Source: Anastrepha obliqua
Taxonomy: Eukaryota; Arthropoda; Insecta; Diptera; Tephritidae
Direction: 5' to 3'
Assembly: GCF_027943255.1 (NCBI RefSeq)
Contig: NC_072896.1
Coordinates: 43,364,501 to 43,428,500, forward strand
Length of the DNA: 64,000 bases
The notes under the pieces were generated by a model. It saw only the letters and a program-made list of their open reading frames with translations, made no database searches and had not been told where the DNA came from. The position numbers and the translations under genes were made by a program. This document shows positions 9,310 to 19,279 of this stretch, one piece after another; the first letter of the stretch is position 1; every line of letters starts with the position of its first letter.

Positions 9310-10480
9310 TTCACCTGAAAAACAAAAAACCAGAACCAGTCATGATTTGGTGTTAGTTGATTTTCCTACAGGGTACATTTGCTGCACCAACATTTGGACA
9401 TATGTACATATTATAATATTGCCGGAGCTATGGCATGCCGGCAGTAAAGAAAAAATTAAGTCTGACATGAACTGTGACTAGTTCAGGCTTGTTTCAGACG
9501 ATGTTGTTGCTATTACAACGATGTTACTGCTGCAGCTGTTGCCGTTGCCTTGCTGTTGCTAATGCTGCAGTTGTAAGCTGGCTCCACAGTTATTACAATT
9601 TTGCTTTGTGGCAAATATGAATTTGCCAAAGTGCGCAATCAGTTAAATTGCTGTCATACATTTAACGCAACAGCAACAACAATAGCCCAATATATGAACA
9701 CGTTTGGCGTTGAACAAACCAGCCAGTGCCGTGGCACAATGACAGAGACATAAAATTACTTATAATTATTAATTTGATATAATTGACATGTTGGCAACAG
9801 TACGAGAAATTGCAACAAGCTATAAAGCAACAACAAACAGTTGCAATAGTTGAACGTAACATGCAACACCAACACGCCACGCAAATTCATTGCTGTCACT
9901 TTTTTGTTAACTATCTGCGATTTGTTTTTTTATTACTATTTTTGACATACAGTTGTGTTGTTGCCACAATGGCATTTGTGGCACAAATGGTGTTTGGCGT
10001 GCACGGCAAGCGTGTAAATGGTTTCCACTTAATCGATGCTTTCGCTTATGCTGTGGCGTTAGCCTGCCGCTCCCCAGCCAACAAGTTGGAGCAACTGTTT
10101 TGTTGTTGCTCGGCTGCCTGCCGGCTACTTTGGATGCCATCGACAATCGCCAGTTTCGCACATGTTGAGGCAAATACATTTTATGACCACTGATCATCCG
10201 TTTTGATATGCTTTTTCTTGGCTGGTGTTTTGATGCAGTGACGTGCCGCTGTGTTGCTCGTGGTAATAGCAGTGGTCAGCTACTGTGTTACCACTTTGTG
10301 CAAAAATACATTTATACAATCCATATACGAGTCAACATATCTGCGTACTTTTGACAAAACAACTTATTTGATGTTAGTTGTTATTGCTTTTAGATCAGGC
10401 TTACTTCATGGTAATCGATACTAAACGAAATGAAAAAGGATTTACGAATTTCAGTGCATTATTTTATGTCTACTTATGTA
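9310..10480. other. unique-looking non-coding DNA with CAA/TTG repeats
   Basis: Scattered CAACAA and TTGTTG runs produce low-complexity ORFs, the longest at 9783-10193 (136 codons, Gln/Cys-rich, no recognisable domain). I see no gene here. It may be intergenic or intronic host sequence. Confidence 0.4.
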
Positions 10481-10728
10481 CATCGGGTGTTCTTTTAGCT
10501 GCAAGAGAATCATCGATATCGATAATTATGGTTTGATAGCTAAGAATGGAAAACTTAGTTGATATTGCTGTTCATTAAAATTGTGGAAATTTACTTAAAA
10601 AAAAAATAATTTGTTCACGAAGTACATAGACCGAAATGTTGAAGAAGACGGCGATATTTCAATTCGTCGTCGTACTCAACTTATTTGCCTTTAACCTTCA
10701 ACTACGTGGAAAATTTTACGTATCCGTG

Positions 10729-10732
10729 TCTT

Positions 10733-10739
<7 letters not shown>
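10729..10739. repeat. SINE target-site duplication, left copy
   Basis: TCTTGGTTTAT, repeated at 10948-10958 on the other side of the SINE. Confidence 0.8.
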
Positions 10740-10770
<31 letters not shown>

Positions 10771-10947
10771 ATTGGCGTGTACACCCTCTTTTGGGTGTTT
10801 GGCCGAGCTCCAATTCTTATTTGTGGCGTGCGTCTTGATGTTGTTCAACAAATGGAGGGACCTACAGACTGGTTGATATTTCTTACTAGGGAATTTTTAT
10901 GGCAGAAATATACTCGGAGCTTTACCATTGCCCCCGGCCACCGGCTT
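10740..10947 (-). repeat. SINE (5'-truncated) inside a mariner
   Basis: Sense is minus. The TA tail lies at 10740-10763, followed outward by the 3' motif CGCCAATTA, GGGTGT, the GGCCGAGCTCC block, TTTGTGGCGTGCGTCTTGATG and GGAGGGACCTACAG. The tRNA-like head is missing. The 11 bp duplications at 10729 and 10948 mark it as a true retroposition event into the mariner frame. Confidence 0.85.
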
Positions 10948-10958
10948 TCTTGGTTTAT
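10948..10958. repeat. SINE target-site duplication, right copy
   Basis: TCTTGGTTTAT, identical to 10729-10739. Confidence 0.8.
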
Positions 10959-11169
10959 CGTATAAGATTTGAAGCCAAATGATTGGGCTGCTTTAGACTT
11001 ATTATTCAGATTTATTACAAAAGTAGTCAAAACTTGGACTGATCGAATGGACCATGTAACTCAAAAAATAAATTCCATGATACCAGAATATTATAATGAA
11101 AAAAAATTAATTCCAACAATATTTCTGTTTTGTGCCATTTTGAGTTTTCAAGCTCTTAAAAAACACCCG

Positions 11170-11649
11170 ATATATGAAAGTGTTTTCAATATCCTTTGAC
11201 ATTCTTTTCGGCGGTATGCGAAAGACTTTAGGTGGTAATTTTAGGCCTGTTCTCAAAACAGCTTTAAGAAAGGTTGATAAAAAGGTAATTAGTGGAAATC
11301 TTAGACAGACAATTTTACGGGGTATCGCTGGAGATTTTGTTTGTTTTTTGGTGGGTGAGGTAGGGCTCAAAATGCCTTTGCACTTACAGCGACGGTCGTC
11401 AACTACTTCGAATGGGGTTGCTGTCTTAGTCGCTTTCTTGGGAACGGTCCAGAACGGCGTCCCTTAAATGGACCAATTCTATTCAGCTACGTGTGGATCC
11501 ACCATATTTGTCGCCAGCTCCATGCTATTGGCTCTTCTTCTAATGTCTCTGTGCCGTCATACCAGAGGTATGTGGGGTATGCTGCCAGGTAATACGCTAT
11601 CGATAGTTTCTTTAGCATCTGCAGCAAATACGTTGCGATACTATTATAC
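11170..11649. other. unrecognised sequence with overlapping ORFs
   Basis: Open frames of 97 codons (+, 11174-11467) and 87 codons (-, 11107-11370) overlap here. Neither shows a domain I recognise. It could be an old transposon leader or host DNA. Confidence 0.3.
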
Positions 11650-12725
11650 TGTCTTATAACGATGTAAGTACTTCACTTGAGTGTCTATAGTTCATCGTCA
11701 GTTCGTAGACAGTCCACCTCCTGTCGAGGGCTGCCACCGCGCGTTACAGGTACAGCAGTGTCCTCTTTGCGAAACTTTTAACTGCGTTCCAACAGTCATT
11801 TGGTGCACACATTTTATTGATTAAACTGTCTCGGCTCAGTAGTTCACCCAAGAATATTTCAAGCGTTCGGCGTTCTTCGTTAAAATGATTTCAGAAGAAC
11901 ACGTGCTCCGCGCTTTCTATTGCATTGTTGCAGCTTGGACAGAACGCAGTTTCCTCCACATGAAAACGATGGACGTACTTCAAGAAACAGCTGTGACCGC
12001 TCAATGTTTGGACTAAATGGTACGTCTCCATGTCTTCTGGTCACCCATTGGCTAATTTTGGGGATAAGTCTATAAGTCTAACGTTCGTTAACAGACGACT
12101 TCCATTTTCTTTGCTATTTTTGAAACGAATGCGGATGTTTTACAGTTTTCTCTTGAGTTGTCCCATTTCCTGGCCAAGTATATCTATTGGAGGCTTTCCA
12201 GTGATGATGCGAACCGCGTTGTGTGATACTGCCTTGTATGCACTCCCGACTCTTAGTGCATTTTGTCGGTGCACCTGAGCTACGGGTCTATCAGTCAGTG
12301 GTTTAGCTCCTGCCTATATAGGAGCAGCATATAAGATGACTGAGTCCACCACCCTTGCCAGGAGGTGCCGTCTGGATACTTTATTGTCTCTTGGGGCAGT
12401 ATTTCGTGACCACCTACCGGCAGTTTCATGAACTCTTGTTTTCTTTGCGCTGTTACGAGGACCTCGTCTGTTTTTTGTACTGCGAACTTTAGCCCCGCTG
12501 CAGAGAGCCATAGGTGGACACAGGCTGTTGCATCATTACACTTCTCTAGCTTCTTATCCGCGGCCACGAGAGCGATGTTATCGGTATATCCTACCAGTGT
12601 TGCTTTATCCAGCAATTTAAGCTAAGCACTCCGTAGTACATGGCATTCCACAGCGAGAGGCCAAGGACAGAGGGATGTCTGAGGGATGCCACCAGTGACT
12701 TTGTATACCTTCAGCCCATCATCCG
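11650..12725 (-). pseudogene. R1/Jockey-like LINE, RT palm to C-terminus
   Basis: Minus-strand traces in order: KVYKVTGGIPQTSL (normally GVPQGSVLGP), ATLVGYTDNIALVAADK (YADD changed to YTDN), WLSAAGLKFAVQKTD, RRHLLARVVDSVILYAAPIW, and near 12000-11890 VQTLSGHSCFLKYVHRFHVE with FCPSCNNAIESAEHVF, a Cys-His cluster. This is the order found in R1/Jockey-type ORF2 proteins without RNase H. The active site is lost and frames shift several times. No 3' tail was resolved. Confidence 0.75.
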
Positions 12726-14670
12726 TATCATACTGCAAGCCGGGTCGCAAGAGGTGAAAAAATCGTACGGGTTAATAAGATAAGTGCGTAAGAAAGTTTT
12801 GTTCAAGCAAATGTTTACACATTTGCCTTTGGGAACGTTTGTCCTAATAAGCATTAGGGCGGTACAATTTGTATGGAACGAAATTTTAATTTGAATTTCA
12901 AAATAACTCAAATAGAGTTGAAATTGAATTTTAATCATTAAGAACCGCATTTAAGTCAATGCTTGAATAATTTTATTCATAGGCTAAATTATCAAGTAAT
13001 AGTAATCTAGTCTTTAAGATTTGGGCTACGATACTTATGAAGCTATTCTGTAATCTAGTCTGGAAGATCTTAGACTGAAATAAATTTTAAATTAAATGAG
13101 AATAAAATAAAGTTTCTTACAATTATGTGCAAAATCTAGATTACATGGAAGTCCCAACATTCGAACAACTAATTGTGAATTACACGAACCTCGAGAAAAT
13201 AGGGGAAATTGAGAGTGCTTAGGTAATTAATCATCTCGATACTATCCATTATTACAAAGATTTATTGAACCATCTCGGTTTATATGAGGCGGCTCACGTT
13301 TTAATATAATTTTGTTTAATAATGTTTAATTTTTCATGCCTATGGGCATCGAACTGGGAAGCAAGCGAATAGTGGTCAAGCACAAACGTACTTGCCTGTG
13401 GCGGCATTCAGTTTTGAAGTATTTAGAGGAGTTTATGTTTGTGTTGGAAGAGGTAGGAGAATTGCTTCTTCACTCTGGAAGAAAGCAGTTGATGAGATCT
13501 TTCAGGTCGGTATGTGATTGCTCGTCATATCGTAATGTGAAATGCTTTGCTGAAGTCGGCTTTAAATGCCGATTGTAAAATAAAATAATAATGCAAGATT
13601 TACACACATGGATTTGCAAAATTAACAAAAGGGAGAACATTTTGCCCACGCATTTGTAATGACATTTCTATGTCATTAGAATGTACCAACTTCAATTTTA
13701 TGCATGTACATACTTACCTACACACATTCCAGGTACCTATGTTTACCTGCTTTTTAATTTAATGCCACTGTGGTAATCAGCAGAAGAAACAAATGGGATA
13801 AATGTGGCAAATAATATAATTAAAAGTCCATCTGTAGTTACGGCGAGGAAAAAACCCACACAAATGGGGATATTGTAAAAAGAAAACCTTTTGATGATCA
13901 GAGAGATAAATGTGTGAGAGAAGCAGCAAAAGGCTATAATTTGAGCGTCAAATGCGCCACTTGGCGACCTAAGCAATGAATCGACTTAAATGCTGTGGAA
14001 AGCAAGCCACACATTTGTTGTTGTTGATATCACCGCTGACTAATGGCAACTGACAGTCGTATGCGACAACCAGCAATCAGTAGTCATTGACAGGAAGGCA
14101 AGCATGGGAAGTTCAGGAGAGAATTGAGGCAAAACTGTAATAATTAACACAAAAGTGAATAAAAAAGTGGTAAAAGGGAAGGAATTGGCAGCCGACAAAG
14201 TGGTTATGTGAAGAGAAATGCTAAGCTGAGCATATTGAAAAACACCTTTGCTTTTAGCCTCAGGAGACTACAAAAGCCACATTTACCCATCACACACACG
14301 CACGCTGGGTAATGTGTAACGTATCTGGTTATTATTATTGTTATTACGCTATTTCTTCAGTGCACCGAAACATATTGGCAGAGGAGTTTGCGAGTGAGGG
14401 GCGTTACACGGAAATTACCAGCAACAAATTAAAATTAATACGTTTTTAACACGAGTAACCAACCATAAGAAATAACAACAATTAGGCGCCGAGTGGCAGT
14501 AACAAAAAAGTGATGAGCGCGCTGTAATTTATAAAATTATATGTCTACACACAGCTATGAACAAATATAAAATATAAACGTAGGAGTATACGTATATACA
14601 TTAGTATACATTTAGATTTTTTCAAGCTTGAAATAATAAAAAAAAAAAACAAAGGCTTTCTGTGCTAAAT
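12726..14670. other. unique-looking non-coding DNA
   Basis: An ORF of 80 codons (+, 13336-13578) and one of 77 (-, 13743-13976) have no recognisable domain. The 13990-14300 part has the look of fly intergenic or 5' untranslated DNA. No transposon signature was seen. Confidence 0.4.
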
Positions 14671-14675
14671 TATGA

Positions 14676-14876
14676 GTCTCCGGAGAAGACTGGCAGTTGC
14701 TGTTCTCGCTGCTACTCGTGTTGATCTACAAAGTTGTGCTGCCATCGCGTTTGTTACTTTTTTCAAATTGGAGATTTTGGTTGCTGATAACCGTAACCAG
14801 TCGTGGTGTGGACAAAGGCAGCATTGGCATGATGGAGGCAAGCGAGATATGTGTGCTACTTTTTTTAAAGGCCTCT
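14676..14876 (+). other. short hydrophobic open frame, unidentified
   Basis: The frame after the stop at 14673-14675 reads DWQLLFSLLLVLIYKVVLPS then RLLLFSNWRFWLLITVTSRG, which would be one or two membrane segments. It lacks an ATG until residue 51, so if real it would be an exon. The overlapping ATG frame at 14672 is less hydrophobic. I cannot assign it to a family, and chance is a good explanation. Confidence 0.2.
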
Positions 14877-14885
14877 AATTTGTAG

Positions 14886-15050
14886 TGTGTGCCTTGGAAT
14901 TGTTGGGGGGACCTATGTTTTATGCCGATCTTGAACGGCAGATGGTTTTTTATGAGAAGCTCTTTTGTAGCAGAAATATACTCGGCGGTTGACATTATCC
15001 GCTGAGGGGCGATCACTATTAGAAAAACTTTCTCTATCATTTGGTGTTTC
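14886..15050 (-). repeat. SINE fragment
   Basis: Plus-strand text gives the antisense SINE body: GTAGTGTGTGCCTTG, GGGGGACCTA, GCCGATCTTGAACGGCAGAT, GCAGAAATATACTCGG, GAGGGGCGATCACTATTAG, TTGGTGTTTC. It is a diverged copy without TA tail or tRNA head. It abuts a mariner fragment at 15055. Confidence 0.65.
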
Positions 15051-15054
15051 AAAC

Positions 15055-15290
15055 GTCAACGACACCGTTGGACTTCTTTCTTTGGGGTTATTTGAAAGAA
15101 AAGGTGTACGTCGATAATTATTATAAGCCAGCAACAATTCGAGAGCTAAAGGATAAGATAATTCGGCACATTAATGGCATAGAACCTCAATTATGCCTCA
15201 GCGTCATCGAAAATTTGGACCATCAAATGGAGGTGTGCCGCCGAGGTCAGGGCGGCCATTTGGCCAATATTTTGCTCTATGCATAATTGA
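15055..15290 (+). pseudogene. mariner transposase C-terminal fragment
   Basis: It reads PLDFFLWGYLKEKVYVDNYY, then ATIRELKDKIIRHINGIEP and ENLDHQMEVCRRGQGGHL followed by a stop at 15284. This is the end of a mariner of the FFLWGY type, from the third catalytic Asp onward. The frame is open but the upstream catalytic core is missing, replaced by the SINE. Confidence 0.8.
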
Positions 15291-15439
15291 GCCGTACCAA
15301 TATTATCATAATGAAGAGAAATGATAATAATTTCTTAAAAAAATTGTATTTTATTTAAAATCAACACCGGCCCTTGAAACTTAACCATCCTTTATTATAT
15401 ACGTGGAATAATGTTCGTACGCAATGTCTACTCATAAAT

Positions 15440-15970
15440 TGGACTCAATTTCGTGGCAAATTTCGCTTGTTGCTGAAAAAACTGAATATTTCGAAATGTG
15501 TGTTTACCGCACGATTAACTATAAATCATTTTTTTGAAACGTCTGAAGTGACAGACAGAAAGAGAAGTGGTCGTCCTCGCGTGACTCGAACCACTGCATC
15601 CATAAAAGCCGTCCGAGAAAGAATTCGCAGAAATCCCCTTACAAAGCAGGAAATCATCCAGATCCATGTCAAAACTAATTACAGATGATCTCTACATGAA
15701 AGCCTTCCGTCACTTAACTGGTCATCTTTTGGAAACGCGATGGAAGAATATTAGACTCGACAGATGTAAGCAGCTTCTTCGGTGGCACGCGGGCAACGGC
15801 CATGAAAATATTCTTTTCACAGGTGAGAAAATGTTCACTGTTGAAGAAGTTTTTAATAAGTAAAACGACAAAGTCTATGCTAAAACTTCTAAAGACGCCA
15901 AAAATGTTGTGTCAAGGGTTCAGCGTAGTCACCATACATCCTTCGTAATGATTTGGTGGGGAGTTTAATA
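15440..15970 (+). pseudogene. Tc1/mariner (IS630-like) element, N-terminal half
   Basis: Traces in order: NISKCVFTARLTINHFFETS, SEVTDRKRSGRPRVTRTTAS, IKAVRERIRRNPLTKQE (paired helix-turn-helix with a GRPR hook), LDRCKQLLRWHAGNGHENIL, FTGEKMFTVEEVFNK (first catalytic Asp changed to Gly), NDKVYAKTSKDAKNVV and VMIWWGV. A stop and two frameshifts are present. The element stops where the mariner at 15971 begins. The other half is not found beyond 17240. Confidence 0.75.
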
Positions 15971-17240
15971 TAGGTTGCCAAAAAAGTCTTGCGGTATTTT
16001 CGCAAGCTTGTCTTTGCAAGCGCGTAGTTCTAGTTGTATTCGTCGCATCGGTTCACGCTAGAGCTTTTTGGAAAGCTCTTTTCACGTGCTAACACGTGTT
16101 TGATTAATTGTTGTTTGCTTTTAGTCGTTCGTGAGTTATAGCGTCGCAAACATGGAGCAAAATAAAGAGAAAATACGGCATATTTTACAGTACTACTACG
16201 ATAAAGGCAAAAATGCATCTCATGCTGCCAATAAAATTTGTGCAGTTTATGGACCCGATACAGTTTCTATTTCCACCACACAACGATGGTTTCAACGTTT
16301 TCGTTCTGGTGCAGAGGTGATCGAAGATGCGCCACGGTCCGGAAGGTCTGTCGTCGAAAATTGCGATAAAATCGTTGAATTGATCGAAAGAGACCGGCAT
16401 AGTAGCAGCCAAGAGCTGGGCATGAGTCATCAAACCGTTATAAACCATTTGAAGAAGATTGGATTCAAAAAGAAGCTCCATGTATGGGTGCCACACGACT
16501 TGACGCAAAAAAACATTTTTGCCCGTATGGATGCATGCGAATCGCTTCTGAATCGCAACAAAATCGACCCGTTTTTGAAGCGGATGGTGACTGGCGATGA
16601 AAAGTGGGTCACTTACGACAACGTGAAGCGCAAACGGTCGTGGTCGAAAAGCGGTGAAGCTGCCCAGACGGTGGCCAAGCCTGGATTGACGACCAGGAAG
16701 GTTCTTCTGTGTGTTTGGTGGGATTGGCAGGGAATCATCCACTATGAGCTGCTCCTCTATGGCCAAACGCTCAATTCGGACCTGTACTGCCAACAACTGG
16801 ACCGCTTGAATGCAGCACTCATGCAGAAGAGGCCATCTTTGATTAATAGAGGCCGAATTGTCTTTCATCAGGACAATGCCAGGCCACACACATCTTTGGT
16901 GACGCGCCAGAAGCTCCGGGAGCTCGGATGGGAGGTTCTTTTGCATCCACCGTATAGTCCGGATCTCGCACCTAGTGGTTACCACCTATTTCTGTCCATG
17001 GCGAACGAGCTTGGTAGTCGGAAGTTGTCCATAAGACAGTCCTTTGAAAATTGGCTCTCCGAGTTTTTTGACAAACGGGGAAGCGAGCTTCTATAAGAGG
17101 GGCATTATGAAGTTGGCATCTCGTTGGGACTCGTCATCGAACAAAACGGTGCATATTTGACTTAAATCGCATTATTATAACCAATTTTATGAACAATTGA
17201 AAATTCAATAAAAATACCGCAAGACTTTTTTGACAACCTT
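15971..17240 (+). mobile_element. near-complete mariner with TIRs and TA target
   Basis: The left end is TAGGTTGCCAAAAAAGTCTT and the right end, read inverted, is AAGGTTGTCAAAAAAGTCTT, continuing into GCGGTATTTT on both sides: about 28 bp of near-perfect inverted repeat. TA lies at 15969-15970 and 17241-17242. Its 1270 bp is the standard mariner length. It landed in the Tc1-like element at 15440-15970. Confidence 0.9.
16152..17096 (+). pseudogene. mariner transposase, nearly intact but inactive
   Basis: The start is the ATG at 16152 (MEQNKEKIRHILQYYYDKGK); an ATG 21 bases upstream in frame is not family-like. The N-terminal helix-turn-helix covers about residues 1-110, with CAVYGPDTVSISTTQRWFQR and APRSGRSVVEN. 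The DDE domain has VTGDEKW (first Asp), VFHQDNARPH (second Asp) and YSPDLAPSGYH, where the third catalytic Asp of the DD34D triad (normally SDYH) has become Gly. The normal end (ASFYKRGIMKLASRW...QNGAYLT) is present in the DNA to about 17165, but two frameshifts make the frame stop at 17096. Expected length is about 345 residues; the frame gives 314. Identity to the family is otherwise high, so the copy is fairly recent. Confidence 0.9.
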
Positions 17241-17261
17241 TATTTACATGATTAAATAAAA

Positions 17262-18292
17262 CATCTTCTTCTTCATTGGCGCCATAACCACTTACGCGAT
17301 TTTGCCCGAGTTTAACAAAGCGCGCTAATCATTTCTTTCTCGTGCTATCGGCACCAGTTGAACACACCAAGTGAAGCCACGTCCTTCTCCACCTGATCTT
17401 TCCAACGCAAAGGAGGGCTTCCGCTGGTACCGCATCGAATACTTTCAAAGCTGGAGCGTTTGTATCCATTCGGACGACATGGCCCAGCCAACGTAGCCGC
17501 TGGATCTTTATTCGCTGCGCTATGCCTATGTCGTCGTAAAGCTCATACAGCTCATCGTTCCATCGTCTGCGATATTCGCCGTTGCCAACGTGCAAAGGTC
17601 TAAAAATCTTACGCAGAATCTTTCTCTCAAACACTCCAAGCGTCGCTTCATCGGATGTTGTCATCGTCCACGCTTCTGCGCCATACGTTAGGACGGGCAT
17701 GATGAGAGTCTTGTGGAGTGTTAGCTTTGTTCGTCGAGAGAGGGCCTTACTACTCAGTTGCCTACTTAGTCCAAAGTAGCCCTTGTTGGCACGAGAGATT
17801 CTACGTTGGATTTCAAGGCTGACATTGTTATCGGTGCTAATGCTGGTTCCTAAATAAACGAAGTATTTTACAACCTCGAAATTATAATTGTCAACAGTGA
17901 CGTGGGTGCGCCGACTGTTTGTTTGAAGACAGCAGGTACTTCGTTTTGTTCTCGTTCACCACCAGCTCCATTCGCTTTGCCTCTTTATCCAGTTTGAAGA
18001 AGGCAGAACTAAAAGCGCGGGTTTCAAGGCCGATGATGTCATCGGCATACGCCAACAATTGCACGCTCTTATAAAAAATTGTGCCTGAGCGAGCGTAAGT
18101 TCTGCGGCTTCGTTTGGTATCAAATGGCTCGGAGAGGTCCTTCCCAATTCTGATGGCGCCTTCTTATGGATTTGACAGAGCACACTTAAATTTCAATCGG
18201 CAGACATGCTTGCATCCGACCATATTTTTCATGATGCATGTACCTTAGCAGCTCCTTACCACTATATTTGAATGGCTCAGCTCGCTGTCCGA
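17262..18292 (-). mobile_element. RTE-like LINE copy B
   Basis: The 3' end lies at 17262: an AAG-type tail and the motif GGCGCCAATGAAGAAG on the minus strand. Traces going upstream: SLHLVCST (LGVSDW region), VFDAVPAEALL, RLRWLGHVVRMDTNAPALK, the 123-codon frame with MPVLTYGAEAWTMTTSDEAT and ERKILRKIFRPLHVGNGEYR, then YADD (LLAYADD near 18050) and KRMELVVNE. A deletion near 18150 joins the RT core to an upstream block. It is dead through frameshifts. Confidence 0.85.
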
Positions 18293-18299
18293 ACTCTTA

Positions 18300-18720
18300 T
18301 ATGGTCCAGGAATAGATGATACAGTGTAAGTAATTAAATAATTCGTATAACTTTACACAAATCGATGGCAAAACTTTAAACGCGTTTTTCTCAAAACTAT
18401 GTTTTTTGAACTGGTGATTACTGTAACTTAAAAAACCGCTTGGCAGATCTGAATAAAATTTATACTGCTTTTGAAAAACATAAAAAACGCCTGATCGAAG
18501 GATATTTTTTCCAAAATTTTCGGTTTTTTTACAATTAAATCTGGGTTTTTTTCGAAAATCTGAAAAATATTTCTTGAATGAAATTTAAAATTTTTGATAT
18601 TTTTTGAAATTTTGCTAAGTCAAGTCGAAACATGATGTATTAATGCTATGTTTGTATTTTTGTAAAATAAAGCAATTGACTAGCAAAAAAAAAAAAATAT
18701 TGAAAATGATAATTTTTTAA
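18300..18720. other. AT-rich non-coding DNA
   Basis: Runs of T and A with no ORF, TIR or repeat that I can place. Confidence 0.4.
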
Positions 18721-18721
18721 G

Positions 18722-19272
18722 GCCTGTGACTACCACTCATCATCATGAGCATCAGGTAGCGATTACAGCTCCGGGTGAGCTTTAGCTTCATCCACAATCC
18801 TCTTCCAATCTGCACGGTTCATAGCAACAGATCTTCAGCTCCTAACTCGTAGCTTTTTCGGGCCGACTATGGCTTGGTCAAGCCAGGTTAACCTTGGACG
18901 TCCTCGGGCTCGGGTCATTAGACAATTCGTTGATAAAAAAAATTTTTGGGCGCGGCTGTCTTGCATGCGCACAGTGTGCCCTAACCATCGAAGCCTTTAG
19001 GATTTAATGTATTTCACGACGTCTTCTCCCTGGCATAAGTTTGGCAACTCATCGCTGTAGCGTATCCGGTACGTTCCATCGTTGCGTATGGAGTACTTTT
19101 CGTTCGAAAACTCTTAAGCTACTTTCGTCTTTCCTTGCCAATGTCCAGCACTCGCAGCCATAGGACAGCACCGGTAGTATTATTGACTGGTAGAGACGGA
19201 GTTTACATTCACGTGTGAACAGTTTGGACTTTAGCAATTTTGTGTGGGCGTAATATGCTTTGACTACCACTA
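18722..19272 (-). pseudogene. second RTE-like LINE lineage, C-terminal part
   Basis: The minus strand reads AYYAHTKLLKSKLFTRECKL, then ILPVLSYGCECWTLARKDES and SLRVFERKVL, and further on, in other frames, ARGRPRLTWLDQA and DEAKAHPEL. The order matches the RT thumb and C-terminus of RTE-type LINEs, but the protein differs clearly from the copies at 17262 and 26965. No catalytic motif remains. Confidence 0.7.
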
Positions 19273-19279
19273 ATCCCTT

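Larger units (their letters stand above)
10483..11169 (+). mobile_element. mariner deletion derivative interrupted by a SINE
   Basis: The ends are inverted: left ATCGGGTGTTCTTTTAGCTG and right, read backwards, ATCGGGTGTTTTTTAAGAGC. Coding traces in order are GDISIRRRTQL and STTWKILRIRVLVYRIRFEA (N-terminal region, to about 10975 after skipping the SINE) and KVVKTWTDRMDHVT (C-terminal tail, 11016-11060). The whole catalytic core is deleted. The same family is seen at 22094-22985 and 30081-30640. It could only have moved with a transposase made elsewhere. Confidence 0.75.

Noticed and set aside
9783..10193. A 136-codon ORF as a host gene
   Set aside because: It is Gln/Cys-biased through CAA/TTG repeats, and the opposite strand is also open.
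11174..11467. A 97-codon ORF as a transposase
   Set aside because: No catalytic or DNA-binding motif was recognised, and the reverse strand is also open over much of it.
16185..16985. A 266-codon open frame on the minus strand
   Set aside because: It is the complement of the mariner transposase gene at 16152-17096 and has no domain of its own.
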